Shown in pieces: positions 39,012 through 48,161 of a DNA stretch of 64,000 nt. Source of the stretch: Domibacillus sp. PGB-M46 (lineage in GTDB: Bacteria; Bacillota; Bacilli; Bacillales; Domibacillaceae). Where the stretch lies: positions 1-64,000 of the forward strand of contig NZ_JAKGCR010000005.1 in assembly GCF_022668875.1 (NCBI RefSeq), read 5' to 3'. Numbering within the stretch: position 1 is the first letter of the stretch; each line of letters opens with the position of its first letter. The notes under the pieces were generated by a model. It was given only the letters and a program-made list of their open reading frames with translations. It did not search any database and had not been told where the DNA came from. A program made the translations under genes and the position numbers.

Positions 39012-39021
39012 GATAAAAACA

Positions 39022-39243
39022 TTATGATGTCATCCGAACTTTCTTTTCTGTGGTTGTCCATTTCCCACGTGTGGGGCTAAAAACAAGCTCGTTGTAAGCC
39101 AGTACATTCAAGTCGCGTTGAATGGTTCGCGGGGTGATGCCAAATTCATCTACAATATCCTGCGTTGTCACAGTTCCATTTTCTTTAATGAACATATAGA
39201 TGGATTTTATGCGAGTCAGCATCCGATTTGTAGTAGGCTTCAA
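39022..39243 (-). CDS. ytzE: DeoR-type helix-turn-helix protein YtzE
   Basis: A 73-residue protein that is only the winged helix-turn-helix of the DeoR family (TTQDIVDEFGITPRTIQRDLNVL), with no effector-binding domain. It is almost identical in layout to B. subtilis YtzE. It probably binds DNA; its targets are unknown. A possible minus-strand promoter is TTGTCA (39363-39368)-17 bp-TAAACA (39340-39345). Confidence 0.88.
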   Translation of the reverse strand: MKPTTNRMLTRIKSIYMFIKENGTVTTQDIVDEFGITPRTIQRDLNVLAYNELVFSPTRGKWTTTEKKVRMTS

Positions 39244-39567
39244 AATACCACTCCCTCATCTTTTTTCCCATGAGACATAACGACAGCAGGAGACATGAAA
39301 TGATAATATGATAAGCTGATTCAGACATCTCCTTGCACCTGTTTAACAGGCGCTAAACTGTCTGACAATTACAGTGTACTGTATTTATAGAGATTATGCT
39401 AGGGAAAAGAGCTTAATTTACAAGAGATTTACCCTTTTTTAATAATATTATGCCTGATAACAAAAAAAATGTACGTATTTTGGTAAAAAAAATGAAAAAT
39501 AAATCTTTTGTAAAGAAATTGGTTAAAATGCCGGTTCCCATGTAAAATGAAAAAAGGAGGAATGCTT
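39244..39567. other. AT-rich intergenic region between ytzE and pepV
   Basis: No coding potential. It holds the possible ytzE promoter (39340-39368 on the minus strand), a 12-bp inverted repeat ACAGT-GT-ACTGT at 39371-39382 just upstream of it that may be an operator, and a possible pepV promoter TTGGTT (39519-39524)-18 bp-TAAAAT (39543-39548), which would leave a very short leader. The rest is AT-rich with no recognisable structure. Confidence 0.4.
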
Positions 39568-40977
39568 ATGCGTACCATTAACTGGCGAAATGAAATAAAA
39601 AAACGCGAAGGCGAATTGATTCAGGATTTGCAGTCGTTAATTCAAATTCCAAGTGTGAAAAGCGATCAGGCAGCAGAAGATGCTCCTTTCGGAAGGGAAG
39701 TACGGCAGGCGCTTGATTTTATGCTTGAACTGGGCGAGAAAAGCGGCTTCCGTATAAAAAACACAGGAAACGTAGCCGGACACCTTGAAATGGGACAAGG
39801 GGAAGAATTGATTGGTATTTTGTGCCATGTAGACGTTGTGCCTCCGGGAGACGGCTGGTCGTATAAACCATTTAAGGGAGAAGTAGAGGACGGTAAAATC
39901 TTTGGACGCGGGGCGATTGATGATAAGGGACCGACTATTGCAGCATACTATGCTATGAAAACCGTTCAGGAATTAGGCATTCCGCTCGAAAAGCGGATCC
40001 GAATGATTGTGGGGACTGATGAAGAAAGTACATGGCAATGCGTGGAGCATTACTTTAAAACAGAAGAAATGCCAGGAGTCGGATTTGCGCCTGATGCAGA
40101 TTTCCCGATTATTTTTGCAGAAAAAGGGATTGCGGATGTTCAGCTGGACCTGACCGTTCCGGAGCCCGGACAAGCTGATATCCAAATCGAATCGTTTAAG
40201 GCAGGCAGCCGGTATAATATGGTTCCGGATTATGCAAAAGCAGCCGTTTGGATTGAAAAGCAGCATACATTATTTTTACAAAACTATACAGAGTATATAA
40301 AAGACAACGACTTAGAAGGCTCTTATTATATTGACGGAGGAATTGTTTTTCTCGAAATGAATGGCGTATCTGCTCATGCAGCGGAACCAAAGGATGGACA
40401 AAACGCTGCGCTGTTCCTGGCCGATTTTTTAGTCAAGGAAGCGATTGATCCCGCTGCCTCTGCTTATTTGCAGTTTATTGTAGATTATTTCAAGGATGAT
40501 ACACGGGGGCACCAGCTAGGCATTGCCTTAACCGATGCGGAAATGGGCGATGTTACAGTGAACGCGGCTTTGTTCTCCTATGAAAAGCAGCAAACAGCGC
40601 AAATCGGCTTGAATATTCGATATCCTGTTTCTTTTTCATTTGAAGAAGAAATACACAAGCTTAAGGAATCTCTTTCTCCTGTTTCACTACAGGTTTTAGA
40701 CAACAATCCTCCGCATTATACAGAGCCGGATGATCCATTTGTCCAAACGCTAAAGCGAGTGTACGAAGAGGAAACCGGCGAGGAGGCGAAGCTGCTTTCG
40801 ACCGGCGGCGGTACATATGCGCGGGCTTTAAAAAGAGGCGTTGCGTTTGGAGCCTTGTTTCCTGGACGGGCTGACGTTGCCCATCAGAAAGATGAATATG
40901 CAGTTTTGGATGATCTGTTCCGGGCAGCGGCTATTTACGCACGGGCTATTGTCGAGCTTGCTGGAAAAAAGAATTAA
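39568..40977 (+). CDS. pepV: Dipeptidase PepV (M20 family)
   Basis: A zinc-dependent dipeptidase of 469 residues (B. subtilis YtjP). Metal ligands lie in GILCHVDVVPPG (His), GRGAIDDKGP (Asp), GTDEESTWQCVEHY (catalytic Glu and metal Glu), the FAPDADFP region, and a late His in DVAHQKDE. The start is ATG 39568, seven bases from AAAGGAGG; an ATG one base after the ribosome site is rejected. It is monocistronic with its own terminator. Confidence 0.93.
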   Translation: MRTINWRNEIKKREGELIQDLQSLIQIPSVKSDQAAEDAPFGREVRQALDFMLELGEKSGFRIKNTGNVAGHLEMGQGEELIGILCHVDVVPPGDGWSYKPFKGEVEDGKIFGRGAIDDKGPTIAAYYAMKTVQELGIPLEKRIRMIVGTDEESTWQCVEHYFKTEEMPGVGFAPDADFPIIFAEKGIADVQLDLTVPEPGQADIQIESFKAGSRYNMVPDYAKAAVWIEKQHTLFLQNYTEYIKDNDLEGSYYIDGGIVFLEMNGVSAHAAEPKDGQNAALFLADFLVKEAIDPAASAYLQFIVDYFKDDTRGHQLGIALTDAEMGDVTVNAALFSYEKQQTAQIGLNIRYPVSFSFEEEIHKLKESLSPVSLQVLDNNPPHYTEPDDPFVQTLKRVYEEETGEEAKLLSTGGGTYARALKRGVAFGALFPGRADVAHQKDEYAVLDDLFRAAAIYARAIVELAGKKN

Positions 40978-41009
40978 AAAGAACCCTGTCATAACGGCAG
41001 GGTTCTTTC
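40978..41009 (+). terminator. Terminator of pepV
   Basis: An 11-bp stem (40978-40988 with 40998-41008), a nine-base loop and a short T-tract, directly after the pepV stop. Confidence 0.75.
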
Positions 41010-41337
41010 AGATTGTAGACAAATGATATGGATAACTGTGCACATGAATGGGATAGACCGGCGGCGTCCAGGCAGCTCCGCTTTCCATGGGGCAGGCGCT
41101 GAGCCCATAGGAGCCTGCGCCGCCCTCCCGCCGCCAAGTGGCTTGCAACGAGATTGTATAGAGTGAATAAGGTTGTATATCTTTCTGTGTAAAAAAGAAA
41201 AAAGGTCTAGTCAGCCCTTGCTTGCTGATCTTCCACATCACTAAGTGAAGACTGCCGGACGAAGATCCCACACTGCCCTAAAGGGCGCGCAGTCCGGCCA
41301 GCTTCATTTATCGTCTCTTTTTTAGAGGAAAGCTCAT
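41010..41337. other. Non-coding GC-rich structured region between pepV and cysteine synthase
   Basis: Short open frames here are not supported by ribosome sites. The region contains a long imperfect hairpin (41060-41124), a smaller stem TCAGC (41213-41217) with GCTGA (41226-41230), the palindrome CACTAAGTG (41240-41248), and a nested hairpin closed by GCCGGAC with GTCCGGC (about 41254-41299). Base composition in 41055-41130 is clearly richer in GC than the flanks. Confidence 0.5.
41060..41124. repeat. Long imperfect hairpin, possible dispersed repeat unit
   Basis: Pairing GGCGGCG (41060-41066) with CGCCGCC (41118-41124); AGGC/CTCC (41070-41079) with GGAGCCT (41110-41116); ATGGG (41087-41091) with CCCAT (41104-41108); apical loop of 12 bases. 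It resembles the GC-rich palindromic dispersed repeats seen between genes in several Bacillaceae genomes. No second copy is in this window. Confidence 0.45.
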
Positions 41338-42270
41338 TTACTCGTCTTGAAATACATCCGTAGACAAGTACCGTTCGCCTGTATCTGGAGCGAGGCAAAT
41401 GACTATATCATCTTTTGACAAAGCTTTAGCCGCTTGGATCGCGGCAAAGCATGCAGCACCGGCAGATGGACCGACCAAAATCCCCTCCTCAGCAGCAAGG
41501 CGGCGGGTAATGTCATAGGCGTCCTCATCCGTAATTTTAAAGATCGAGTCATAAACCTCTGTATTTAAAATAGAAGGGATAAACCCGGGGCTCGTACCGA
41601 CGAGCTTGTGCCGGCCAGGCTGGCCGCCTGATAAAACAGGGGACCCGGCCGGCTCTACGACATAAACAGCTAAATCAGGGAATTGCTTTTTTAGTTCTTC
41701 CCCTGTACCCGTAATTGTTCCGCCTGTGCCTGCAGTTGCCACAAAAGCAGCAAACCGCTTGCCAATCTGTTCTACAGCTTCGGAAATTTCCGAGGAGGTC
41801 GTGCCACGGTGGGCATCCGAATTAGCGGGATTATCAAACTGCATGGGTATAAAACTGTTTGGAATATGCTCGGCCAGCTCCAGTGCTTTGCGGATGGAGC
41901 CAGGCATTTTTTCATCTCCCGGCGTCAAAACGACTTCTGCACCATATGCTTTTAAAAGGTTGATGCGTTCCTTTGTCATCGTGTCCGGCATTACCAAAAT
42001 GGCTTTGTACCCTCTGGCAGCCGCGTTCATGGCAATACCGATGCCTGTATTTCCGCTTGTCGGTTCAATGATCACAGCTCCCGGTTTTAACTTTCCTGAT
42101 TTTTCTGCCTCTATAATCATGTTATAAGCAGCGCGGTCCTTTACACTTCTGCTCGGGTTGTAAAATTCTAATTTTACGTATACATCTGCTCCATGTTCAG
42201 GTGACAAACGCTGCAGCTTTACGAGCGGTGTGTCGCCAATCAGTTTGGCAATATTATCAGCAACTTTCAT
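41338..42270 (-). CDS. Cysteine synthase (O-acetylserine sulfhydrylase), YtkP-like
   Basis: A 310-residue PLP enzyme of the CysK/CysM family. The PLP lysine is Lys44 in NPSRSVKDRAA, the substrate loop is EPTSGNTGIG, and the phosphate cradle is ATAGTGGTITGTG. It makes cysteine from O-acetylserine and sulfide; use of other sulfur donors cannot be excluded. Position beside thpR-ytlQ fits B. subtilis ytkP rather than cysK, so a symbol is withheld. ATG 42270 is preferred over TTG one codon earlier. Minus-strand promoter at 42295-42323. Confidence 0.88.
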   Translation of the reverse strand: MKVADNIAKLIGDTPLVKLQRLSPEHGADVYVKLEFYNPSRSVKDRAAYNMIIEAEKSGKLKPGAVIIEPTSGNTGIGIAMNAAARGYKAILVMPDTMTKERINLLKAYGAEVVLTPGDEKMPGSIRKALELAEHIPNSFIPMQFDNPANSDAHRGTTSSEISEAVEQIGKRFAAFVATAGTGGTITGTGEELKKQFPDLAVYVVEPAGSPVLSGGQPGRHKLVGTSPGFIPSILNTEVYDSIFKITDEDAYDITRRLAAEEGILVGPSAGAACFAAIQAAKALSKDDIVICLAPDTGERYLSTDVFQDE

Positions 42271-42294
42271 CAAACGTCACCCTTTCTTTGTTCA

Positions 42295-42323
42295 ATTAAA
42301 GCACATTACTCGAACAATTCCAA
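42295..42323 (-). promoter_or_regulatory. Promoter of the cysteine synthase gene
   Basis: Minus strand TTGGAA (42318-42323), 17-bp spacer, TTTAAT (42295-42300) with a TGC extended -10. Confidence 0.6.
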
Positions 42324-42413
42324 TCGAAATACAGTGGATGAGAAAAGACGACTTTTCTTGCGGGTTTTTGGTAAACTAAAAATAACAATTGGTCGAAAAA
42401 AGGAGTGTAGGGT

Positions 42414-42980
42414 ATGCAGCCACATTATTTTTTTGCACTTGTTCTTCCCAATGATGTGAAAGAAACGATTGCGGATGAAATGAAAGGAAGAAATGAGCTT
42501 TTTAAACGGCTGGTCCATAAGGAGGATTACCATTTGACATTGGCATTTGTGGGCGCAGCTGATCTTTCGGATCTGGAAAAAGCCTGCGTGTTTATAGAGG
42601 AAAACATAAAACATATACCTGTTTTCGAACTTAAACTGACGTCATTTGGTGCGTTTGGCCAAAAAACGTCTCCACGTATTTTCTGGATTGGAACGAATGG
42701 GCCTTCTTCTCTTTTCGATGTGCAAAAAGGGGTGGCAGCTGCGTGCCGGAAAGCAGGAATTTCCATAGATGAAAAACCGTTTCGCCCCCATATTACCACT
42801 GCGCGAAAATGGGCGGGTTCCAAGCCGTATGTGCCAGATGTACTTCCGGAATGGCCGTCTTTTCCTGCAGCTGAAATTGCTTTGTATGAAACGAAAAGGG
42901 CAGAGGGTCCAAAGTACGTGAAAAGATGGTCCTGTCTATTAAGCGGGTCAGGAGAGGAACAAGAGCCATGGCGCAATTAA
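42414..42980 (+). CDS. thpR: RNA 2',3'-cyclic phosphodiesterase ThpR (YtlP)
   Basis: A 188-residue 2H phosphoesterase of the LigT/ThpR type. The two catalytic HxTx motifs are His40 in YHLTLAFVG and His126 in FRPHITTAR. It opens 2',3'-cyclic phosphates on RNA ends, with possible ligase side activity. AGGAGTG precedes ATG 42414. The end overlaps ytlQ by 13 bases; thpR, ytlQ and pulA form one operon. Confidence 0.9.
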   Translation: MQPHYFFALVLPNDVKETIADEMKGRNELFKRLVHKEDYHLTLAFVGAADLSDLEKACVFIEENIKHIPVFELKLTSFGAFGQKTSPRIFWIGTNGPSSLFDVQKGVAAACRKAGISIDEKPFRPHITTARKWAGSKPYVPDVLPEWPSFPAAEIALYETKRAEGPKYVKRWSCLLSGSGEEQEPWRN

Positions 42981-43921
42981 TTAAGCTTCAAAATTATATT
43001 TCAAGATATGAACAAGACCCTTTCCATTACCCAGCCCGGTATGTTCGGCTGAAAAAAGGAGAGTGGGAAAAGTTTCATAACCAGTGGGAATACCAGCGGA
43101 GCACGGGAATAATACATACAGAACCCGGCGAAGAGGGAAATTGGCTGCTGGAAGAACCAAAGGAAAAGCATGCTTTGCTCCGGGGGTTGTTTTCTAAAAA
43201 AGAAAAACGGGTAGAAACAGAGCCCGGGCCTTTGCAGGAAAATGAAGCTTTGTTTTCAATGAATGAATCAGAATTCACATACTTACAAACAGAAGAGGAT
43301 GCAAAAAAAGCATTCGTTGATAAAATGTTTGCTTTTCAAGTGAAATGGGCAAGTTCAACGCTGCTGCATCAATCACCGCTCGACCACAAATATTATGTGG
43401 ATGAGCAGCTGAAATTTTTAGCGATGCGTCTGCCGGATACGTTCCTTATTTTGTATAAGCCGGTTTTCCGCTTTCAAAAAGCCATTGTCGAGCTGGACAT
43501 TGTATTGATCACACCGCTGCAGGTCTGGTGCCTTACATTTTTGGAAGAGCAGGACGAAGCGGTTTTTACCGGTTCTTCTGACCGGTTTTGGATGAAGCGT
43601 TTTCGAGAAAAGGAATCTAAAGTGTTAAGTCCTGCCGTTTCATTGGCGAGAACAGAAACGATCGTCAAAAAACTGCTCCGGCATCATGAAGTGGATATCC
43701 CCGTTCGAAAAGCGATTTTATCTCGAAACGGCTACATTGATGACCCGTCCGCACCAGCAGACATATATTACATTGATAAGCGTGAATTTCCCCACTGGTT
43801 TCAAGAAATGAGACAGTTGTCTTCACCACTGAAAACGATTCAGCTGAAAGCAGCAAAAGTTTTGCTTACACATGCAGATTCGATCAGCCTGCGCCGCCCA
43901 GAATGGGAGGAGGAGATATAA
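42968..43921 (+). CDS. ytlQ: Conserved protein YtlQ
   Basis: A 317-residue soluble protein whose central part (about 110-260) resembles a NERD/nuclease-related fold: the KMFAFQVKWASST segment, then beta strands IVELDIVLITPLQVWCLTFLE. No Walker or metal motif is certain. The start is ATG 42968 behind AGGAGAGG within the end of thpR. pulA follows with no gap. The name is given from conserved gene order (ytlP-ytlQ-amyX); function unknown. Confidence 0.75.
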   Translation: MAQLIKLQNYISRYEQDPFHYPARYVRLKKGEWEKFHNQWEYQRSTGIIHTEPGEEGNWLLEEPKEKHALLRGLFSKKEKRVETEPGPLQENEALFSMNESEFTYLQTEEDAKKAFVDKMFAFQVKWASSTLLHQSPLDHKYYVDEQLKFLAMRLPDTFLILYKPVFRFQKAIVELDIVLITPLQVWCLTFLEEQDEAVFTGSSDRFWMKRFREKESKVLSPAVSLARTETIVKKLLRHHEVDIPVRKAILSRNGYIDDPSAPADIYYIDKREFPHWFQEMRQLSSPLKTIQLKAAKVLLTHADSISLRRPEWEEEI

Positions 43922-46057
43922 ATGATTTCAACCCGTCCGTTTAATGCATATTTAGATACACTGACCGAAGTCGCTGTTTTGCTTCCAAAGCATTATTATT
44001 CAGGGAAGTCTTCTGCTTTTTATATTGAGAGCGGGGGCAACGTAACGAAAATGGAGCTTGTGAGCGTGCAGGAATTGAATGCAGAAATAAAATACACGTG
44101 CCGCTTAAAAGAAATGCCGGAATTTGGCCGGGAGCATGTTATTTTAGATGAACGCCTTATGCGTACCGATTTGCAAATGGGCAGTGTAATCCGGACGAAA
44201 GAATTCGACCGGCTCTTTTACTACGAAGGTAGGCTGGGAAGCATGTACACGCCGGAGAAAACCTCTTTTCGCGTGTGGGCACCGACGGCAACTGAAGCTT
44301 TTGTGAAGTTTAAAGAAACAGAGGAAGCCCCGCTCCGCTATATGCCAATGAGAAGAGGACCATCCGGTACATTTGAAGCGGAAATAAACGGAAATGCAGA
44401 AGGATTTTTTTACCATTACCAGGTGCGGGTCAATAATATCTGGCATGAAGCGGTGGACCCTTATGCAAAAATGGTTTCAGTTCACAGCGAGTGGGCACGT
44501 GTTGTCGATGATGAAAAAATGAAGGTGGAAAAGAACCAGCTCCCTCCTTTTTCTTCTCCGCTCGATGCGATTATTTACGAAGCTTCCATTCGTGATGTTT
44601 CGAGCCAGCGGGAAAGCGGCATTAAGCACCAGGGCTTGTATCTTGGGCTGACAGAGGAAGGGACACAGAGTCCTGACGGGCAGCCGACTGGATTGGATTA
44701 TATTGCGTCGCTCGGTGTCACCCATGTACAACTGATGCCCTTTTTCGATTTTTTTGGTGTATCCGACACAGATTTTTCCGCCAACTACAACTGGGGCTAT
44801 AATCCTCTTTATTTTAACGTGCCGGAAGGAAGCTTCAGCTCCAATCCAGCTGACTTGTATGCACGTTCAATAGAGCTGAAGCAAATGATCGAAGCATTTC
44901 ATAAAAAAGGGCTCCGAGTCATCATGGATGTGGTGTACAACCATGTATTCGTTCGGGAGACTTCCTCGTTTGAAAAGCTCGTTCCGGGCTACTTTTTCCG
45001 CCAGGGAATCGACGGAATGCCTTCGAACGGTTCAGGGTGCGGAAACGATTTTGCATCAGAGCGGAAAATGGGCCGCAAATTTATTTTAGATTCTCTTCAG
45101 TACTGGATGGAAGCCTACAATCTTGATGGATTTCGTTTCGACCTGATGGGACTGATTGATGTGGAAACGATGAAGCAGGCAGCCAGCCGTCTTCGCCGTC
45201 ATAATCCAGGTCTTATTCTGCTGGGAGAAGGATGGGACTTAAACACTGCGCTGCCCGCCGAGGAAAAAGCGGCGATTCGCAATGAACATGCACTGCCGGA
45301 GATTGCTTTTTTCAATGACCGGTTCCGTGACTCCATAAAGGGAAGTACCTTTCAGCTGTTTGAAACCGGTTTTGCGTTTGGAAACAGCAAGATGCTCGAC
45401 AATGCCTTTGCCGCACTGACGGCCAATGTCGGATGCAGCGGTGTGGACCGGTTGTTTCACTCGCCGGCCCAGTCTGTCAACTATGTAGAATGTCATGATA
45501 ATTACACACTATGGGATAAGCTTGAAGCTTGCTTTCCAGGAGATACGGAAACCAATAAGAAAAGGCATCTTCTGGCCACCGCCATTGTGCTTTTCTCTCA
45601 GGGAATTCCATTCCTGCATGCCGGACAGGAATTTTGCCGGACAAAGCATGGAGTTGAAAACAGCTATACAAGCTCCGACATCATTAATCAAATGGATTGG
45701 CGCCGCCGTGGTGAATTTGTAGACCATGTGCAATACGTGAAAGGGCTGATAGAAGTCCGAAAATCAACGGGGGCGTTGCGTCTTAGAGAAGAAGAAGCCA
45801 TTTGCTATCATATTGTTAAATGGCCGGCCAATGCAGATACACTAACTGTCTGGCTGAAGGATGTCGGCTCGTACGGCAAGTGGAAAGATTTGGTTTTAAG
45901 CTTTAATACGGGCAAAATGGCTTCGACTTTTGCACTTCCGGAAGGAGAAGAATGGCACCAGATCGTTTCAGGTACTCAAGCTGGAACAAAGCCGCTTCAA
46001 ACGGTGAAGCAAGACGCTTCAGTAGAGCCGTTCAGCTGTGCCGTTTACGTCAGATAG
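43922..46057 (+). CDS. amyX: Type I pullulanase
   Basis: A GH13_14 debranching enzyme of 711 residues, cleaving alpha-1,6 bonds in pullulan and branched dextrins. N-terminal beta domains include CBM48 (about 110-200); the type I signature YNWGYNP stands for the usual YNWGYDP. Catalytic residues: Asp in GFRFDLMG, Glu in LLGEGWD, Asp in ECHDNYTLWDK. No signal peptide, so it acts inside the cell, plausibly on limit dextrins left by GlgP. ATG directly follows the ytlQ stop, with GGGAGGAGG upstream. Also named pulA. Confidence 0.95.
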   Translation: MISTRPFNAYLDTLTEVAVLLPKHYYSGKSSAFYIESGGNVTKMELVSVQELNAEIKYTCRLKEMPEFGREHVILDERLMRTDLQMGSVIRTKEFDRLFYYEGRLGSMYTPEKTSFRVWAPTATEAFVKFKETEEAPLRYMPMRRGPSGTFEAEINGNAEGFFYHYQVRVNNIWHEAVDPYAKMVSVHSEWARVVDDEKMKVEKNQLPPFSSPLDAIIYEASIRDVSSQRESGIKHQGLYLGLTEEGTQSPDGQPTGLDYIASLGVTHVQLMPFFDFFGVSDTDFSANYNWGYNPLYFNVPEGSFSSNPADLYARSIELKQMIEAFHKKGLRVIMDVVYNHVFVRETSSFEKLVPGYFFRQGIDGMPSNGSGCGNDFASERKMGRKFILDSLQYWMEAYNLDGFRFDLMGLIDVETMKQAASRLRRHNPGLILLGEGWDLNTALPAEEKAAIRNEHALPEIAFFNDRFRDSIKGSTFQLFETGFAFGNSKMLDNAFAALTANVGCSGVDRLFHSPAQSVNYVECHDNYTLWDKLEACFPGDTETNKKRHLLATAIVLFSQGIPFLHAGQEFCRTKHGVENSYTSSDIINQMDWRRRGEFVDHVQYVKGLIEVRKSTGALRLREEEAICYHIVKWPANADTLTVWLKDVGSYGKWKDLVLSFNTGKMASTFALPEGEEWHQIVSGTQAGTKPLQTVKQDASVEPFSCAVYVR

Positions 46058-46136
46058 AATGTTTCATAAAGGAACTGGCCGAAAGCGCCGATTCATGATA
46101 CAATATGTCAGACGATAGACGAACGATACAAGTAAT

Positions 46137-46182
46137 AAAAAAGACAGCGATTGTTTCTCGAAGCGGCTGCTGTCTTTTTTTT
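46137..46182 (+). terminator. Hairpin with T-tract between the pullulanase gene and ytmP
   Basis: AAAAGACAGC (about 46139-46148) pairs with GCTGTCTTTT (about 46169-46178), with an interior of about 20 bases, then T residues. It ends the thpR-ytlQ-amyX operon. A TACAAT box at 46099-46104 could start a ytmP transcript upstream of it, in which case it would act as an attenuator. Confidence 0.75.
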
Positions 46183-46200
46183 ATGAAAAAGGTGAGGTTT

Positions 46201-47028
46201 TTGGAACACTTTTTGGGAAGAGATTGGGAAATCATGCCTGCCGGAGGCGTAACGGGAAAAGCTTTTTTTGCGCGCCATGCTGGACAGGAGCTGTTTTTAA
46301 AGCGGAATTCTTCTCCTTTTCTTGCTATGCTTTCAGCTGAGGGAATTGTCCCAAAACTTGTTTGGACAAAGCGGCTTGAAAACGGCGATGTGATTTCCGC
46401 GCAGCATTGGATGAATGGCAGGGAACTTGGGCCGGAAGAAATGGAGTCAGATCGTGTTGCCCGGCTGATGGGGAAAATTCATTCATCCAAACCGCTTTTA
46501 AACATGCTCAAACGGCTTGGAAAACAGCCTGTACTGCCGGCAGCTACTTTATCTGATATCCGTTCCCAAGTTCATTCGATATCTGCCCATCCGATTGTCT
46601 CAGATGCGCTTCGTTTTTTAGAAGAGGGTCTGCCAAATGTGCCAGATTATCAATTTGTCGTATGTCACACGGATGTAAACCATCATAATTGGCTCCTCTC
46701 TGACGAGGACGAGTTATTCTTAATTGATTGGGATGGCGCCATGATTGCCGATCCGGCGATGGATATTGGCACATTGCTGTTTGGATATGTGAAACGGGAA
46801 AACTGGGCCGAGTGGCTCAATCAATATGGCTGGGCATTAACACCAGATTTCTTTCACCGCATGAAATGGTATGCGGCGGCACAGCTGCTTTCATCTATTG
46901 AGTGGAACCGTGAAAAAACCCGCTTCCACGATATGAACCGCGGTTTAGCTTCTCTGCATCAGCTGTTGGAAGCAGAGCATAATTTATTTGGAAATGGAGA
47001 GAACAGGCAAGATGCGTTTACGAAATAA
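46201..47028 (+). CDS. ytmP: Aminoglycoside phosphotransferase-like kinase YtmP
   Basis: A 275-residue protein kinase-like (APH/choline kinase) fold. Catalytic loop [14 protein letters not shown] and the metal motif [17 protein letters not shown] are intact, and [15 protein letters not shown] carries the ATP lysine. The substrate is unknown. The start is TTG 46201 ([15 protein letters not shown]), eight bases from AAAGG; it matches the B. subtilis family start. The upstream ATG at 46183 and the longer frame run through the terminator hairpin and lack a ribosome site. trmB overlaps the last 17 bases. Confidence 0.82.
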   Translation: MEHFLGRDWEIMPAGGVTGKAFFARHAGQELFLKRNSSPFLAMLSAEGIVPKLVWTKRLENGDVISAQHWMNGRELGPEEMESDRVARLMGKIHSSKPLLNMLKRLGKQPVLPAATLSDIRSQVHSISAHPIVSDALRFLEEGLPNVPDYQFVVCHTDVNHHNWLLSDEDELFLIDWDGAMIADPAMDIGTLLFGYVKRENWAEWLNQYGWALTPDFFHRMKWYAAAQLLSSIEWNREKTRFHDMNRGLASLHQLLEAEHNLFGNGENRQDAFTK

Positions 47029-47659
47029 ACCATGGGCGCGCGAGAAAATCAGCGCTCATCCACAATATATTATTCCAAATCCTGAGGAAGCAAAAGGGCA
47101 CTGGCATGAAATTTTTGGCAACAACAATCCGGTCCATATTGAGGTAGGAACAGGAAAAGGCCAATTTGTAACAGGGATGGCAAAACAAAACCCTGATATT
47201 AACTATATCGGGATTGAAATGTATGAAAGCGTCATTGTGACGGCGCTTGACCGGCTTATTGAAGCAGGCCTTCCTAACTTGAAACTGCTTAATGTAGATG
47301 GAGCAGAGCTGCTCAATTATTTTGAAAAAGGGGAAGTAGGCCGCGTTTATCTAAACTTTTCTGACCCATGGCCTAAAAGCCGCCATGCCAAACGGCGTTT
47401 AACCTATAAGACGTTTTTAAGCTTGTATGAATCCCTTATGCCTGAGGGCGGGGAAGTGCATTTTAAAACTGACAACCAAGGGCTGTTTGAATTCTCGTTA
47501 AAAAGCTTTTCCGAATATGGTATGCTGTTAACGTTTGTCAGCCTGGATCTGCACAACAGCTCCTTTGAAGGAAATGTGATGACTGAATATGAAGAAAAAT
47601 TCTCGGCAAAAGGCCAGCGAATTTACCGTTCGGAGGCCCGATTCCAGCCGCGTCCATAA
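47012..47659 (+). CDS. trmB: tRNA (guanine-N7-)-methyltransferase TrmB
   Basis: Methylates G46 in the tRNA variable loop. It has 215 residues with the SAM motif [21 protein letters not shown], and the family signature [22 protein letters not shown]. The end [22 protein letters not shown] is typical. The start is ATG 47012, with MRLRNKPWA as in the family. Overlap with ytmP implies co-translation, a pairing kept across Bacillus. Confidence 0.95.
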   Translation: MRLRNKPWAREKISAHPQYIIPNPEEAKGHWHEIFGNNNPVHIEVGTGKGQFVTGMAKQNPDINYIGIEMYESVIVTALDRLIEAGLPNLKLLNVDGAELLNYFEKGEVGRVYLNFSDPWPKSRHAKRRLTYKTFLSLYESLMPEGGEVHFKTDNQGLFEFSLKSFSEYGMLLTFVSLDLHNSSFEGNVMTEYEEKFSAKGQRIYRSEARFQPRP

Positions 47660-47697
47660 AAAATCCCAAACGGGTCGAACCCGTTTGGGATTTTTGT
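47658..47697. terminator. Bidirectional terminator between trmB and ytzB
   Basis: A stem of about 15 bp (47661-47675 with 47679-47693), a three-base loop and A/T runs on both sides. Confidence 0.88.
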
Positions 47698-47698
47698 T

Positions 47699-48019
47699 TT
47701 ATACAGGCTGCACGTTTAACAGTGTGCCAGTTTTTGCATCTGCTGAAAATTCAAATTGTGTATTTCCGGAATCGCCAGGGCGGGAAATACCGCCTTTATA
47801 AACGAGTACAGGAAATCCATTGTTGTCAATTTGTTCCGGCTTCATTTGAATCCAGGAACCATCGACCGGTCCATTCTGTTTAAAGGTCTCTTTTACTTTT
47901 TTCAATACTTTTTCAGGTGGAATATTCATTGATTTGGACGTTTGTTTTTGAATCAAAATGGCGGCGGCTGCTCCAGCGGCTGCGCCGATCAAAAAAGCGG
48001 TTCGATCCCATTTTACCAT
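47699..48019 (-). CDS. ytzB: PepSY-like membrane-anchored protein YtzB
   Basis: A 106-residue protein with one N-terminal membrane helix (AFLIGAAAGAAAAILI), then a small extracytoplasmic domain with a PepSY-like ending (EFSADAKTGTLLNVQPV). PepSY domains often bind or inhibit peptidases or metal-handling proteins. No lipobox. A GGGGG ribosome site precedes ATG 48019. It is monocistronic, convergent with trmB. Confidence 0.8.
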   Translation of the reverse strand: MVKWDRTAFLIGAAAGAAAAILIQKQTSKSMNIPPEKVLKKVKETFKQNGPVDGSWIQMKPEQIDNNGFPVLVYKGGISRPGDSGNTQFEFSADAKTGTLLNVQPV

Positions 48020-48161
48020 ATTGAAACCCCCTGTTTATCTAGTTGATTGCTTCTTTAGTATACAAGAAGACGAAAGGACTGAAAACTAAAATGCGCTTCA
48101 GTCCACCTTGAGCGTTATTTTCGGTATAATGAACAAAAGAAAAGCGGGAGGAATGGAGCAA

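Noticed and set aside
41207-41398. A 63-codon minus-strand frame running into the cysteine synthase gene
   Set aside because: It overlaps the hairpin region and the gene end in another frame, without a ribosome site.
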